NCBI RefSeq assembly: GCF_019578655.1
Contig: NC_063263.1
Location: 18,165,001-18,229,000, forward strand
Direction of reading: 5' to 3'
Length of the DNA: 64,000 nucleotides
DNA from: Ricinus communis
Taxonomy: Eukaryota > Streptophyta > Magnoliopsida > Malpighiales > Euphorbiaceae
Both the position numbers and the translations under genes were made by a program. The notes below the pieces were generated by a model. It was not told the origin of the DNA. It saw only the letters and a list, made by a program, of their open reading frames with translations, and did not search any database. The first letter of the stretch is position 1. Each line of letters starts with the position of its first letter. Below, piece by piece: positions 36,164 to 49,600 of this stretch.

Positions 36164-39100
36164 ATGGGGAGACACTTGGAACGCCAAGATTCTGATATTG
36201 TATTTCAGAGACATCTACCAGGCTGCATGTGGAGCATGCTTCATATTCTTGATTACCACCACTGGCACAGTGTCAAAAAGATGTCGCCACGCAGAAGATA
36301 CAGAAGAGGGAAACATACCATATGTAAGCTATTTTAATATATGTCTTGTCTGTATCTCTACTTTTTGGGCTGTCTAGAGAAAAAAGGTGAAAAAAAGTTG
36401 AGCAATTCAGTCCATGACTGCTCCTATTGCAGTGCTTATATATATATATATATATATATGAAGAATGACAGATTCAATAAACTATAGTTTCTTGCTACTG
36501 AAACGATCCTTTCATGAATCATTTTTCACTAGATATTAGCTTGTTCTGCTGGTTAGCTTAATGATTGAATTCTCTGAATTTTTGATCTTAAGGTCTAGAA
36601 ATTTGGATAGCAATCATCAATTTGGGAAAGATGTGCTCTGTTGACTAGCTAATGACATGCATAATTGTATATGTCTATGTTGAATGAATTTATCCTATTC
36701 TGTACACTAAGTAACATTAATTTTCTAGGCTGTGGATATCCAAAAACAATATCTTTTGCGCAACACACAGATGAATTGCAGAATTATTTGGATGCAGATG
36801 CTGTCCCCTTACTGGTGAGTTCATGTTATGCTGTCTGTGAATGGTTGTTGGTTTTCTGTTACGAATATTTCTTTCCCATATGGAAAAAATAAGGAACTGG
36901 AGTTATGTTGTTTTAAAATTATCAGGATGAGCAGCAAACAATCGAGGCTGCCCCAAGCGAAAAAATTCCTGGAAAAGCTCAAATAAAAGCATCAGTAGCT
37001 AAAGAGATGTCTGCAAGATCACAGTTGCAGAGGGCTATTTCAATCAATCGGTTAGGGCATTCAGACAACCTTGGCGGAACTAATACTGATTGGCCAAATC
37101 CAATCATAATCCTTGAGAGAAGTGCTGATACTGCTGCCTCCAGAATGCAGGTTCCAATTCTGCCAAAGGGCTCTGAGGCATTTTCCTCAGAAGTTGGTCA
37201 TCATCAATTAGTAAGCAAGTCACTAAATCACTACATTTCGGATGATAAGCAGCTCAGTAGAGAGACTTCGCATCGCCAATTCATGGAATGTGTGGATGTT
37301 CAAGAGATATTTAACATCAACAAAAAGTTATTCATGGAAATCCTACGTGATCCTGATGTCCAAGCTGCCAAGGACTTCCATATTCAGCTGACTTCCGAGA
37401 GGAAATTGAAGAAATCAGGCTCATTTCCTTTAGCTGTCTCCCCGCATAAACTCATGGGTCCTGTTACACTTGAACAAAAGTGGAATGAAACTTGGTCCTT
37501 CCGACAAGAACAAAGGTTTCCAACCGGGGTTGAAAAGCGAGATGTTGTTGCAGCCAAGTCTGATAAGTCAACAGGTGCAAAGGCAGATGATAGTGTAGTT
37601 ACTGCTGTTACTCAAGGTTCAGAATTGTCTTCTTCTCCATTGTCTCAAGGATCACATAAACATGGATGGCATCAATCATTTATGCGTCATTTGAAAGATG
37701 TTATGAAGAAAATTAGGCATACGCATAAAGAGAGCAAAAAGACGAACAATCACACATTAATAAATGCCCTTCTGCTTGGAGTTCCCTCTAGTTCCTCTGA
37801 TGAGAAAGAGACTCCTGAGAGGATCAAGGAGGATACAATTCACCAAGATAGTTGTCATGAGGCAAACAGTTCTGGTAATGGTCTCAGCAAGGACCGAATC
37901 TCACACATAAGAAGAGTTTCTTCTCTAAATGAGTCGATGGATAGATATGCCCGGTTGTTTGAGCACAGTTCAACCAAAGAGCCCAAGTGGCATAAGTATC
38001 AGTCTAAGAGCTTAAGACTGACAAATGAAGACAAGTATCCACCGACTGGGTCTAGTTTCAAATCCTTCAGGAGGAGACTTTCTTTGCCGGATCTTGATTC
38101 TTTTTGTCCCTTGCCAAACGAGACATCACATGATGCACTTCCTTCAGGGAGACCAATCAAGACTAATATATATTATGATGCAAATGCCAAGGATGCCACC
38201 TATAATGACCTGAATTCGGTAAGAACTGAACAGCTAGATGTTGTTGAAGAGACTGACCTTCCTGGAAACATAATAGAGGAAGGTAACAGCTGTGAGAACA
38301 ATGAATATCCTGGTGATTTAGTGGCGATGAGTAATGAGGAGGAAGTATTAGAGGATATAGTTGAGGTAGAAGACCAGGGACATTGTCCTCACCAAGATCA
38401 GGAGATTGGTTCCACAGTGAATTCTAGCACTGAGCATGAAAATGAAAGTCCTGTTTCAGTTCTTGAGACACATTCTCGGCTTGACATAACTAGCCAAACA
38501 GAGTTTCAATTCTCAAAAGGTAAATCATACACTTCAGTTCACAAAATACTTCCATTATGATGCTCCCATTTCCCCCCTGGATAAATATTCACACATTTCA
38601 AGCTAGGGTATATTACTTTCCAAGACACGAATTGGTTGATAATGTATTTATTTCTTTTTCTTTCTTTATTAATTTGATTAGATTAGTCATTAACTGCATT
38701 CTCTAAATTGTATCAGATTCAGACTTGCACTCAAGGAGCATATGTGTTGATGAACAAGATTGTCCTGTTGATCTACAACACAGGTTCAACAGAAATTCCT
38801 TGACATTTGCAGACCATGAGAATGCTAAAAATGCGCAGACGAAAATTGACAATAACCTTCTTCACTTTGAATTAAACAGACTGGAAGATGCTGATTTCAG
38901 TTATGTGAGGGATGTTCTTGAATTATCTGGCTGCACTGAGCAAGGGTACCTTGGAGCCTGGCACTCACTAGACCAGCCACTAAGTCCCACATTGTTCAAG
39001 GAATTGGAGGCTTATATACACCAAGAATCTGAATGCTCTTCAGAGGATGTTGGCTGCAATTGTGATCATCAGCTTCTGTTTGATTTGATCAATGAGGTTC

Positions 39101-39390
39101 TACCTCAGATATACGGAAGCTCATTAGCCTACTTCCCCAGGCCCTTCTCCTTCACTCAACGCATACGGCCATTACCTAAGGGAAATCATATTCCTGAGGA
39201 AGTGTGCAAAAGAATTAGTTCATATAGAAGCTCAGGATTGAAGGTGGATCAGTCATTGAATGATATCGTTGCTGGAGACTTGGCAAAAGATGATAGTTGG
39301 CTGAACCTTCAATTGGATGTTGAGGACATAGCACTTGACCTTGAAGATTTGATTTTTGATGAACTTTTAGATGAAGTGATGTGCTCATGA
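36164..39390 (+). CDS. TRM-like (TON1-recruiting-motif) DUF4378 protein
   Basis: Four coding exons join in phase: 36164-36323, 36729-36814, 36926-38519 and 38717-39390, giving 837 residues. All introns are GT-AG. The start at 36164 (MGRHLERQDSD) was chosen over 36155 because related proteins begin MG-. The N-terminus is basic, with KKMSPRRRYRRG. A conserved PIIILERS motif lies near residue 142. A DUF3741-like helix lies near 205-240 (VQEIFNINKKLFMEILRDPD). The C-terminal DUF4378 domain covers about 670-835 (YVRDVLELSG, LLFDLINEVLPQIY) and ends in an acidic motif (DLEDLIFDELLDEV) like the TRM M2 motif. TRM proteins recruit TON1 and PP2A to cortical microtubules and influence division-plane and cell shape; that role is inferred from family. 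I cannot say which Arabidopsis TRM is closest. Confidence 0.88.
36437..36459. repeat. (AT)n microsatellite in intron 1 of the TRM-like gene
   Basis: A perfect AT dinucleotide run of about 11 units inside the first coding intron. Confidence 0.9.
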
Positions 39391-41417
39391 ACAACTTAAG
39401 GCAAAGACAAGACATGCTTCTGCTGCATCTGGTGCCACTGGCAGCTTTGTGTATAAAAATTTTGTTTCTGTATTAGTCATTCTTGTTTCTGTTTCCAAAG
39501 AAAATCATGATTCTTTCTTGATACAACGACTGCAGGGGGAGAAGAAAGGAAACTTGCAACAGCTAGTTTATATGTTACAAGTTTAAAAGTTTCCATGGAT
39601 GAGAACTCAAAACAGAATACTTAGGAAAACAACTAGGGATATGATGCATGTAGAACTCATACAGGTACATAGGCTTCAATAGTTTTGTGGAATTTTTGTA
39701 TTGATATTCTATACATTTGAAAGGTTGTATTTTATTATTAATTATAGGGTAATTTTTATTCATACCAAGTGTGTACCCCGTACCAAATAGGAAAGTGACA
39801 TGTATATATGATTTTAGAAGATTTTAGAAGGCTTTCAACTGTTGATATCTTTGTTAGAATGCATTCTGTTTTTTGTTTTCTTCAAGAAAAGGATTTGAAT
39901 GTTGAACTCATAACTCTAACCAAATTCATCCAAATTGTCTGCAGTTACAACAATTGAACTAAGTCAATCCAATTTGTCCATTTATAATTTACAAATATAA
40001 TTAATAGGTGGCCAAACGTTGGTGAAGCCGCTGATATTTCTCTCTTTGAGATGAAATTAGCATAACTATTACAAAGGGTTCAGGCTTTTAGATAAAGATA
40101 CATGTCCATTTCCATTTATTTTGTTTTAGTTGTTCTTTTTTTTAGAAAAAAAAAGATAAAATTTAATTGATCTCGAAACATGATACCTCATTTAATTCAG
40201 TAATACCTAATTGGTGTGTCAGTTTGTTAATATGTTTCTGTACAGCATGAAATTAAATATATGGTCAACATTCAATAGTCTCCAATTATTTTTGTTTTAG
40301 AAGGCATCAGCCTGATGGGTTTACTTTATCATAATTTTGCAATGTCCCTATTAATGTTTTGGTGTACAAATGCAAGTCCTTTATGGTACGTAAAGTTGCG
40401 GGCATGAGCAGAAATTTCAGCAGATTAATTATTTGAATACAAGGACAGAAGGAGAGGGATACAGATATTCCTACTTTACCATAACCCTTTGTGTTACCAT
40501 GTCCATATTAATTACTTCTTGTCCCATCATAGTAATGGGATGTGGCAAGGTACTTTGACAATTGCAGGAAACCTGCAAAGTGTGAGACATTTTTATGCTG
40601 AGTGGACGGTGGCAGTGAGGTTGCTCCGCGGATCAACATGAATGGGGGTGGCAAGGAAAACCTGTGGAAGAGTGTTCTTCAGCAGTGTGGAACATCAGTC
40701 CCATATTAAGTGCTAGCAGACTTTAATAATGCTCTGCCACAGAATAACAGTATAAAAGGATCATGGGGCCTCAATAAATATGGTAGGAACATGACTTAAA
40801 ACATATATGTTTTGAGCTTGCACTCCCAACCATGAAAGTGCAACTTCAAAGTGAAATATCAAGCAACAATGTTGAATTATACTTCTATCACTTTTGTTTT
40901 TTCTTTGCCTTTGATGCATTTTGATTACTTGTGTATACCCACCCAGAAACTTTTAGCACAGAATTTTCTGGAAATATGACAATATATATGAAGGGGTTAT
41001 GCTGAAACAGATTCAATTATTGATAGTAATGGATATCCAGGTTTTTTTCTTTCCCCCTTCCGAGGCCTCGAATGTTCATTATATCTATTTTTACTCGTTC
41101 AAGATTTCAGTTCCAACAATACGACAATTAGGTGCAGAAACAAGAAAACAGAACAGTGGATGACCAGAAACAAAAGAATGCTGGATCGGCCATAGCCATG
41201 CCAATGTGCTAATGCTAAAACCAGATTGATTCCATCCATCCTGCTCTATACATTTCAACTACTCTGTTTAAAATGGTGAAAGTTCCAACAATGAGTTCAA
41301 ACAAGCAGGCTGTGTTTCCAATAGAAGACAAAAGATCAAGTTGTGAGACTGATCACCATCATCAAAATTGCCACATGGATCGTTTGCTTATTATACTTGA
41401 GACACTTGGGATAAGAG

Positions 41418-41453
<36 letters not shown>

Positions 41454-41744
41454 GGAAAGAAGAAAAGGAAAGAAAAGAAACTCATACAAGAGACCATATA
41501 AAAGAACACAACAACAAAACTACAGCTGCTCTCTATCAGCATACTCATGACAACACAAGAAACAACTGTATCTACAACTTACTAAATTCACTCCTCAACT
41601 AACTCCCTTCCACAGACCTTAAACTAAACTGGACTTGTAATAAAAAAGCAACTACAAAATTCTACCTCTACTTCTGATTCTGCAGGGATGGGCATGAAAA
41701 AGAGTGAAACTAACCATTTCGGTTTCGTCCTGCACTTTAGCCAC
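39391..41744. other. Convergent intergenic region between TRM-like and desaturase genes
   Basis: The two genes face each other, so both 3' untranslated regions lie here. No open frame with a recognisable domain is present. A (GA)n run lies at 41422-41449. Composition is less extreme than in the retrotransposon-rich regions. Confidence 0.6.
41422..41449 (+). repeat. (GA)n microsatellite
   Basis: A perfect GA run of about 14 units roughly 300 bases downstream of the desaturase stop codon. Confidence 0.95.
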
Positions 41745-44700
41745 CTACAGCTTCACTTGCCTATCGAAAATCCAGCTGAAAGGCATGGTGGGTGCTTCCT
41801 TTGCCCTTCCTTGAGCTCTCTCTTCCAGCCTTCTAATTCTTGGAGGTAACCGACAAACATAGTCCTGAGCCTTTTGTCCCTCAGCTGAAAGGCCCGTTAG
41901 TTTATCCACCTTCCATCTGCCCACCAAGAACTCCAATATATCTGCATAATCCTTTGCTGTGTAGACTCCAAGACGCTGCGCAACAGCTGAAAAGTGGTCA
42001 AAAAGATTATCATCTCGGCCATCATACATCAAGTGTGCAGGCATAGAAATTTTCTTTCTCATCATATCAGCAAAAGCCAAAACAGTTCCATCAGGATCAA
42101 TCTCAAAGAGTTTTTCCACTATCTTTGTGTAGGCTGTCTCATGGCGCTTCTCATCTGCAGCAATTGTACCACATATTTGAGCCAACTTTATGTCTCCATG
42201 CTCTTTGGCTTGTCGGGCAGTGTTCCCATGAGAAATGAAGGTTGCCCTTTCCTGGAATGATGTATAGATGAACCCAAGGTATGGACTGTTTTCTGTCCGT
42301 GGATCCTACAAAAGCATAAATAAATAAGAAATCAAATTAGAAATAAAAAGAAGGGTAGCTGAGCATTTTGACCAAACAGAATGAGAAGAAGAAAAATGGC
42401 ATAGTAGATTTATCTGGGTGCACACTCCATAATGATTTATGACAAATCTGCATTTTCAATATAAAGAAGCACATATTTTGCTTCAAACGCAATGGTTAGA
42501 GGAATTACACATAATTTTATTTGATCAACCATACAAAATTTGCAACTAATCATGCATGAATCCATTTCAATCATCCATAACATTATATGCATATATTTTA
42601 TTATGTGCCAGTACATGCACAAGTGTAAGTAAAGAAGATGTTCTTTGCATATACTGCTGAGGATCAATAAGCCAGGTCCAGACCTAACTTCATTTGGATA
42701 TATATTGTTGAGGATATCCTGCCCCTATAGCATGCCTTGAGAGTTTTTAAGTTAGTTTTTATGAAGCAATGCCGACAGAAGTTGATATGAATTGGCAATT
42801 CTAGCACATAACAGCTGACGTGACTTATCTACCAAATTAACTTCCTACAACGATGAGAGAACTTGACATCTCTCCATTAAAAAACAAAGAAAAAAAATCT
42901 ATGGGAATGTAAGCACATTCAATTTTGCTTCAAACCGCAGAAAAGACTCGACACAAAAGGATAATTAGGTGGGAAGGACCTTACCATTCCTGAACCAATC
43001 AAATATTGAATTGTCTTCTCAATTTGCCTCATGTCCACTCGTCCAGATAGGTAGAGATACTTATTGAGGAGGTCACCATGTCTATTCTCTTCCGCAGTCC
43101 ATGCCCTTGTCCAAATTGCCCAAGAAGTAGGACTTGCACCTGTTTCATCCCGAACTCCATCCAAGGTATTCAGCATTGTTTGATAAGTGGGAAGGGCTTC
43201 TTCCGTTATCATGTCTCCAACCAAAACAACAAAATAATCATCAGGAATCTCCTTTGCTCTCTCCCTGAGTTCCCTGACTTGCTCATCAAATCCATCAGAG
43301 GCGGGATCTGGCAAAAAATCCTGCGGTTGCCAACATTTCTCAACTGGCTTCAGATGAACCAGAATGTTCTCCTCAGCCCAATTGTCTAGGGATTTAAAGA
43401 TCTCAATCTTTTGGGGTGGCATAGAATGGGTAACCTGAACATGTACCTCCCGAGGAGGCATGAAAGGCTTCTTGAGATTCTCAACTTCCCTGCATTAAGT
43501 AGAGCAATAAGGATTATGGAATTATAGTGAAAATTGGAGTTTCACAAGGTTTAGTAATCATTACGTGCTTACAGGAAACCACAAGCAGAAAAATAAATCA
43601 TATTTAATTATACAACTGAAAGACAGGAGCAGGAACTGAAGTCATAGATGCCACAAAAGTAAAATCACTAACCTTATGAAAGAAATAAAACTGATGTGCT
43701 CATTAGTTCAATCAACTACTTTATCTTTGCACAAAGAAAAAGACAATTACAATGAAATTCCAATATCCAATACAGCTAGTAAAATATTGTCCACATTGAA
43801 CTGATTACGAATTGGTTTGATAATCCTTGTGCTCAAAGAATGTTATCTAATGCCCTCACTCAATAGATTCTAAGACGTAAAACTGCTGAAACATAAGAGA
43901 TATGGAGATTATGGCAATAATTACATGGACTCGGTCACTCTAGCTCCAAGGAAATAAGGTTTAACTTACCTAAACAATTTATATATAAGATAAACTCTGT
44001 ATAAACATTCGTTGAATTTGACTTTCCCGAAAAAGGAAAAACATTTGAAAACCCAACAAATGCCAGAAATCCTCATAAGCTACTAGGGACACAGGTCTTA
44101 TTAAAAAAAACTGATTGCAGCATTAAACAAATTTACCAAGTAATACTTCATTTGGCAAATTAAAGGTTAGCTATTGTTACAATTTATGTTTTGATTCAAT
44201 TGCCAGTTCAGAAAGTGGACACTGGGTTTATATAATCTGAGCTCAATTTAACAAAATGAAGGTTGAAAGCTAGTGCTTCAGGCAAAGTTGCCAAAGTTTT
44301 CGATAACATAACTCGATAAAAGCCTTCTTTAAACTTATTTATATTCTGTAAAGTTTTCAGACAAATGATTAAACACAGTAACACTATTCCATCAGTTTAC
44401 TTCACAGTATATGGTCTACCTGAGAATTAAATAATTAGGAAAACAACAGAGTATGACTAGCTACCACTCTATCATGAAGAAAATAACAGAGTATGACTAG
44501 CTTCCAACTCCTAAAATATCCATTAGAAACATGGCTCCAAGAAAATGGCATCCAAAGTGAAGAAATAAATACAGCAGTAAAATAAAAAATAATCGCACAA
44601 TCATTTTATTCAAAAAGTTGATGGAAGGAAAGATAATTACAAAGGCAAGGTAAGAAAATAAAATAAAATGAGAGAACTAGAAACTAGTTGACTAATAACA

Positions 44701-46906
44701 ACCAAAATAAGACAAAGAGAAGGGGCAGTAGAAAACTTAAAAGACAACAAATTTCTTAGATCAAATAAACATGACAACAGCTGTAAGTTAGAAAATAGTC
44801 AAGGATCCCCACCTAAGGAATGAAAGGACTGAACATATAATACAAAATCCAGATTCACCAAGTTAAATATTCCCCTCAGATAATTTGTAAGAAAAGATGA
44901 GTCTCTCAAAGACGAAAAGAGAAAAGGAAAGGGGGGCCCTAGAACTGTTTGCATTAGTAGAAAAGAAAAAAAAAAAATTTATTCAGCCAAATAGGCATTT
45001 ATATTTATAGAAAACTGCTGAAGGTGCAAAAGCATGACAAACAGCTGCAACTCAAGAAGGTGTCAAAGATTTCATCACCATGCATAAGAGGAATCTGCCT
45101 ACTTAAGTCTTAAGCATCTGAACCACTTTCACCAACTTGAATATCCTTTTTCAAGATGTAGATTCAACCACATTCACAATTAGTTTCTTTGAGAAATTTA
45201 GAAAAATAGAGTTATGAGCAAAACAAATGTTAGAATAAATGCACCACCCCTTAGAAATGCAGACATCTTTTGAAATTAAAACACCACGTCTACCATTGTT
45301 CTACATGGATCATGCATCGTGTTCAAAGGACAGCAAAACAGAAAAAAGAAGAAGAATGAAGAAATAGAAAAATATAAATTCAAAAAAAAATGTTACTGCA
45401 GTAGAATTAGAATGAAAAGGAGTTGAAAAAGAACCGCTCGAACTTGGGCATGCTTTGTCACAATAAAACCAAAGGCAAGCATCATTCAAGAATCTTTCAC
45501 ATAAAAGACAAACCTACAGAGAAGACAGAAGCAACAGGTGGACAAACATGCAGCCATCAAATACATCATATGACATGATTGGAAGTTCCGCCAAAGTAAA
45601 TGCCAAAATTTAAGCTTTCAACAACTTCTTTTCAACAAGTCATCAGTGAATTGAAAACTTCAACTTGATGCTTATAATTTTCTATCTTAAATCATAATAA
45701 AAGAAAGGAGATCTTAAAAAATGAAAGGATATATAAATCAACAAAACTTTTGCCATAGAATAATTGCACACTTGAAACATGTCCTAAATGACATCAACAT
45801 TGTAACAAATATCCTAACCACCACATTGCCATTTAGATAAAAGAGACAAACAGAATAATACTATGCTGGCATTAAACCAGATACTGAATATAATAATACC
45901 AGGTAAACTATTTCAACCCCCAAAATCGAATTAGAGAAAACAGTATCAAATTTCAACCACATATCAAATTCAGTCACTTTGGTTATCTTAAGCAGGAAAT
46001 TAAACTTGAACTTCTGAAATCATGTTGTGCCTTGTTATTCTGTTTCTCTTCAGAGTTTGATGGGTTATGAAAAACCATTTAATACATGCATAATTGCACC
46101 GAGTAAATTATAAATACATCCATCACATTCTAAATGGTTATATCATTTTAAATAAAAAAATGCCACCACCACTATCTGTATAAAACTAAAAGGGAAAAAA
46201 AGACGAAAACTTAAAACTCATATTGCCGCAATTAAATTGTGACAGATTCGAATAGCCCCAACAAGAAAATCTAAGAACTTTATGAAAAAAAAAAGAGCAT
46301 TTGGAAGTGTAAAACCAATCTCGATGATTTGGAATAAGAGAATAAGGGAGACTTACAGTTAAATGCTCAGTTAGAACAAGAATTAGCAACATAGACAGGA
46401 ATTGTTGAAAAGAGAGAAACAAGTAGTATTCAATTTCAAATTAGAGAAAAAAACAAGAAAACTTAATTGAAAACATAAACAAATCCACTATCTTTTGCTA
46501 TAAAGAAATGAATCCCTAATTCAGTAACTTCAGATTGGAAATCTCACAAGAGAAAAAAAAAAAAAGCAATCAGAAAATAGAAAAAGAAGATCACGAGCAG
46601 CCAGCAAGCATAAACTAATGAAGCAAAAATCTAATTCAGACGAAGAAAACAAGAAAAACTCAGATCCAGAATCAGCTCAAAAGCAAGAAAACATGCAAAG
46701 ATCCATTCTTTGCCTTAAAAGAAACGAAATGCGCATTGAAAGTTTATGGAGGAACAAAATAAAAGAATAGAAAGCACATACTTAGAACCAGACTTGAGGG
46801 TAGAGGCCATGTAGAACTTAGGAGATCTGGTACTGGCCATTGGTGGAAGAGCGAAAGAAGGTAACTTTTGGGTTTGAGAAAGGAAAGGATTGAGCTTGAG
46901 AGCCAT
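41745..46906 (-). CDS. SAD: Stearoyl-[acyl-carrier-protein] 9-desaturase, plastid
   Basis: This enzyme introduces the delta-9 double bond into stearoyl-ACP in the plastid stroma, giving oleoyl-ACP with ferredoxin and O2. It controls the saturated to unsaturated fatty-acid balance. Three exons on the minus strand, 46906-46782, 43489-42985 and 42305-41745, join in phase (splits after codon base 2 and after a whole codon) into 396 residues. Residues 1-33 form a Ser/Pro-rich transit peptide; the mature protein begins ASTLKSGSK. Di-iron ligands fall exactly where known for the castor enzyme: E138, E176 and H179 in EENRH, and E262/H265 in DEKRHE (mature numbering 105, 143, 146, 229, 232). The protein ends [12 protein letters not shown]. 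It appears identical to the crystallised castor desaturase as I remember it, which identifies the organism. The gene looks intact. Confidence 0.98.
42306..42984 (-). other. Desaturase intron 2 (679 bp)
   Basis: Bounded by GTAAGG at the donor and TTGTAG at the acceptor on the minus strand. It is AT-rich and holds no recognisable element. Confidence 0.92.
43490..46781 (-). other. Desaturase intron 1 (3292 bp)
   Basis: A long first intron directly after the transit-peptide exon, bounded by GTATGT at the donor and TGCAG at the acceptor on the minus strand. It is AT-rich, with poly-A and poly-T runs. I see no transposon ends, protein domain or RNA gene inside. Long first introns in plants can carry transcription-enhancing sequence, but nothing specific is visible. 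Confidence 0.9.
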
Positions 46907-46993
46907 TGTTTTTTTTCTTACCTTTTTCTTTTGGTTTTTTGTTATTTGGTTCAGGTTCAGCTTTCAAGTTCAGTTTCCTCCACAGGGGAGAAA

Positions 46994-47001
46994 ATATATA
47001 A
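46994..47001 (-). promoter_or_regulatory. TATA box of the desaturase gene
   Basis: On the minus strand the stretch reads CTTTATATATTTTC, centred about 90 bases upstream of the start codon. That allows a leader of roughly 55-65 bases, which suits this gene. The spacing and sequence are good for a plant core promoter. Confidence 0.6.
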
Positions 47002-47002
47002 A

Positions 47003-49029
47003 GACAGAGGAACAGTGGGGAGTGACAACTGACAATTATACATGCCACTTCAATAGTTGGCTTTTATGTGTTAATCCCTTCTTTCACTCTATTATCCCCT
47101 TCCTTTCCTCACAATTACATAATATGCCCCCATCCCTTTTATTTATTTATTTTTGAACGAACCCTTTTATTTGTGGCATAATGACTAAAAATATTATGCA
47201 TTTACACGTATATGTAATTTTTAAAATCTTACAATTTTTACATTATATTCTAATATTCATTTTAATTTTAACATCCTGTAAAATTATCACTCAAAATTTA
47301 TGAATCTGATATAAATTATTTTTGACAATAAAAAAGCGAGACTGAATTAGCAGCCTTATTACTAAAATATTATCGTGTTTCTATATATAAAATTAATAAA
47401 ATTTTAAAATAATAAATAATAATTTTATATGCTTAAAAGATAATAATTTAGTAATAGAATGAGTTAACAAGATTTCTTGATTCAACTTTTTTTTATTAGA
47501 ATTCTGTCATATGTCAGCAAATTTTGTTAATACTTTTACTGAAAAATAAAATTAAAATTAATATTAAAATACAGTGTTAAAATTTTAAAAATTAAAAATT
47601 ACATGCTATATTTATTAATAAGTGCACAATATAAAAATATTTTAGCAATTAAGCCTATTTAAATTATCAGAATAAAAATACCCTCCCTTATTAGTCTAAT
47701 ATATTGATCGCTTCTTATAATGTTTTTATTATGTCAAGTCAAAAAATTAAATTGATAAATAAAATTACAATTTGATGTTTAAATTTTTAATTAAATATTA
47801 AATTATCTAATCAAATTGAAAATCCTTTTTAACTTTTAACATAGTTAAATTATAGTTTCTCAACAAAATAATAATAAAAGAAATATTTCTAAATATAAAT
47901 ATGTATTTTCTTTTAACAACTCAAATTAAATTATATACTAATTTAATTTCTAATTCAGTTGTGAATCTCACCTTTCAAAAGTAAGATTTTTCTATTGTAG
48001 TTTAACATTGTTGAATTCTTTTATCTTACCCTCATTTGATTGACTTTAACATATAAAGAATATGTATAAGGTGGGTGTTTGAGTGTGTGTGAAAACTTTA
48101 TTAAAATTAAACAAGTTAATAAAACCCAACAAAATATTTCATTTTTGTTTGTTTGTTTAGTTTTGCATTTCTTATGAATTTGATCCAGTTTTGGAGTAAT
48201 GAGTCCCTAACTAGGAGAAATGCAGCTTGAATTAGAAAAACAGTCGATTCAACCTTCCTAAAAAAACATGGCTTGGACTTAATTCTGTTTATTTAATACA
48301 TCAACACCTATTGTTTATATAGCTTTGAATAAAACCTTGGCAATACTTCGGAATGGATTAGTATTACTTCTTTTTTTGTGAATTGCTGCTATGATTGCCA
48401 TAAATAGACTTTTGTTTATTCATTTTTTGTTCATTTATTTTTGAAGAAATTAGTCTACAGAACTTGTTGTGCATCAGAGTTTCAGATAATATCATGAACA
48501 TTGTGAATAGATAATATAACCTCATATTTCTATTTGTAAATATTTTTCTTTTTATTGATACAATATTTATTTGAATATCAGCCATTTTCATAGTTTTTTG
48601 AGAAAGTCATGGAAAATTTCAAAGGACACTCAATAGAACATTTTCATAGTGTTCCCAATAAACCAATATTTTTCACATTTATCTCTTGCTTTTGTTTCTT
48701 CTATATGATGCATAGTTTTTTTGTTTGGAAAAAGTATATAAAATCACTCTATAATTTAACTTGATGATATACTCAAGTGTTTTTTTTTTTTTTTTTTCCA
48801 GACATTTAAAGGCATATGTTTTAAAACGCTAGCAATTTTAAGTAAATCCATAAAACTCCATTAAAAAATGTTCACGTGTTGATTATATATCATATTATCC
48901 TTAATGCCACATGTTGTATTAGTCATTGAAACATATGATTTTAATTAATTAAAAACAATAAATGCATTTTTAGACAAAAATATTATCGTTGCTTTTGAAA
49001 AAGGTAAACAATTTTATCTTTATATTGTT
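47003..49029. other. Desaturase promoter side and AT-rich spacer
   Basis: No gene is recognised. The first few hundred bases are the likely upstream regulatory region of the desaturase. The rest is AT-rich with a T run at 48780-48798. Confidence 0.55.
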
Positions 49030-49600
49030 AGAGATCTCACTTGTTGCGGATCATGCAGTTTAGGTTTAATAGGTTTGCTGAGATTGTTGATTTTGAACTA
49101 GGAAGAGATTGTTTTAGTGGTTTGCAGGTTTTGGAGCTTCTAATGAGTCAAATTTGTGGTGGGTTTCCTTTATAGTTAACCAAAGTCGCTTCTTTGACAG
49201 TGTTGGAATTTTCAGGGAATTTATTTTTCAGTGAGATACTGGTGGAGATTGGAGATATGTGGAGATTAGAATAGTTAAGGATGGCTAACAATTCTTTCAA
49301 TGATGTACTTCCTGTAGAGATGAAACAATGTAGCTCATTCTGAGTTCTTGATCTTGAAAGGAACGGATTTTCGGGTGAAATTCTTGCATTCTTGAGCGAT
49401 ATAAGAGGTTTAAACAAATTGTCTTTAGAAGGGAATACATTCTTCGATTCAGTTCCAGCAACTTTTAGTTTTACCTAGCTGAAAACCTTGAGTTTACATG
49501 ATAATGGTTTGAAAGCAAGCTTGCTAAATGAACTTATTATTTTAAGCAATTTAACTACATTGAACCTTAATGGGAAAAAGTTTTCTAATGAAAACCTTAG
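49030..49600 (+). pseudogene. LRR receptor-like kinase pseudogene fragment
   Basis: Broken plus-strand frames contain a run of leucine-rich repeats: MANNSFNDVLPVEM, then VLDLERNGFSGEI, LSDIRGLNKLSLEGN, LKTLSLHDNGL, and LSNLTTLNLNGKKFS. The spacing is about 24 residues, as in plant extracellular LRRs. Several in-frame stops are present (for example before VLDLERN and before LKTLSL), and no transmembrane or kinase part follows. The pattern recalls receptor-like kinases of the Arabidopsis At4g36180 type. It is a dead fragment, probably left by an old duplication. Confidence 0.75.

Noticed and set aside
40698..40760. GTCCCATATTA followed by TATAAAAG, resembling a plant snRNA-gene promoter (USE plus TATA)
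   Set aside because: The USE has several mismatches to RTCCCACATCG. The 42-base gap to the TATA box fits neither the polymerase II nor the polymerase III spacing, and no known snRNA or snoRNA sequence follows.
41273..41602. Open frame of 109 codons spanning the (GA)n run
   Set aside because: Its length comes from the dinucleotide repeat (Glu/Arg alternation). There is no domain or conserved start context.
46890..47156. Plus-strand frame over the desaturase leader and promoter
   Set aside because: It is antisense to the first exon, TATA box and leader of the desaturase and has no recognisable motif.
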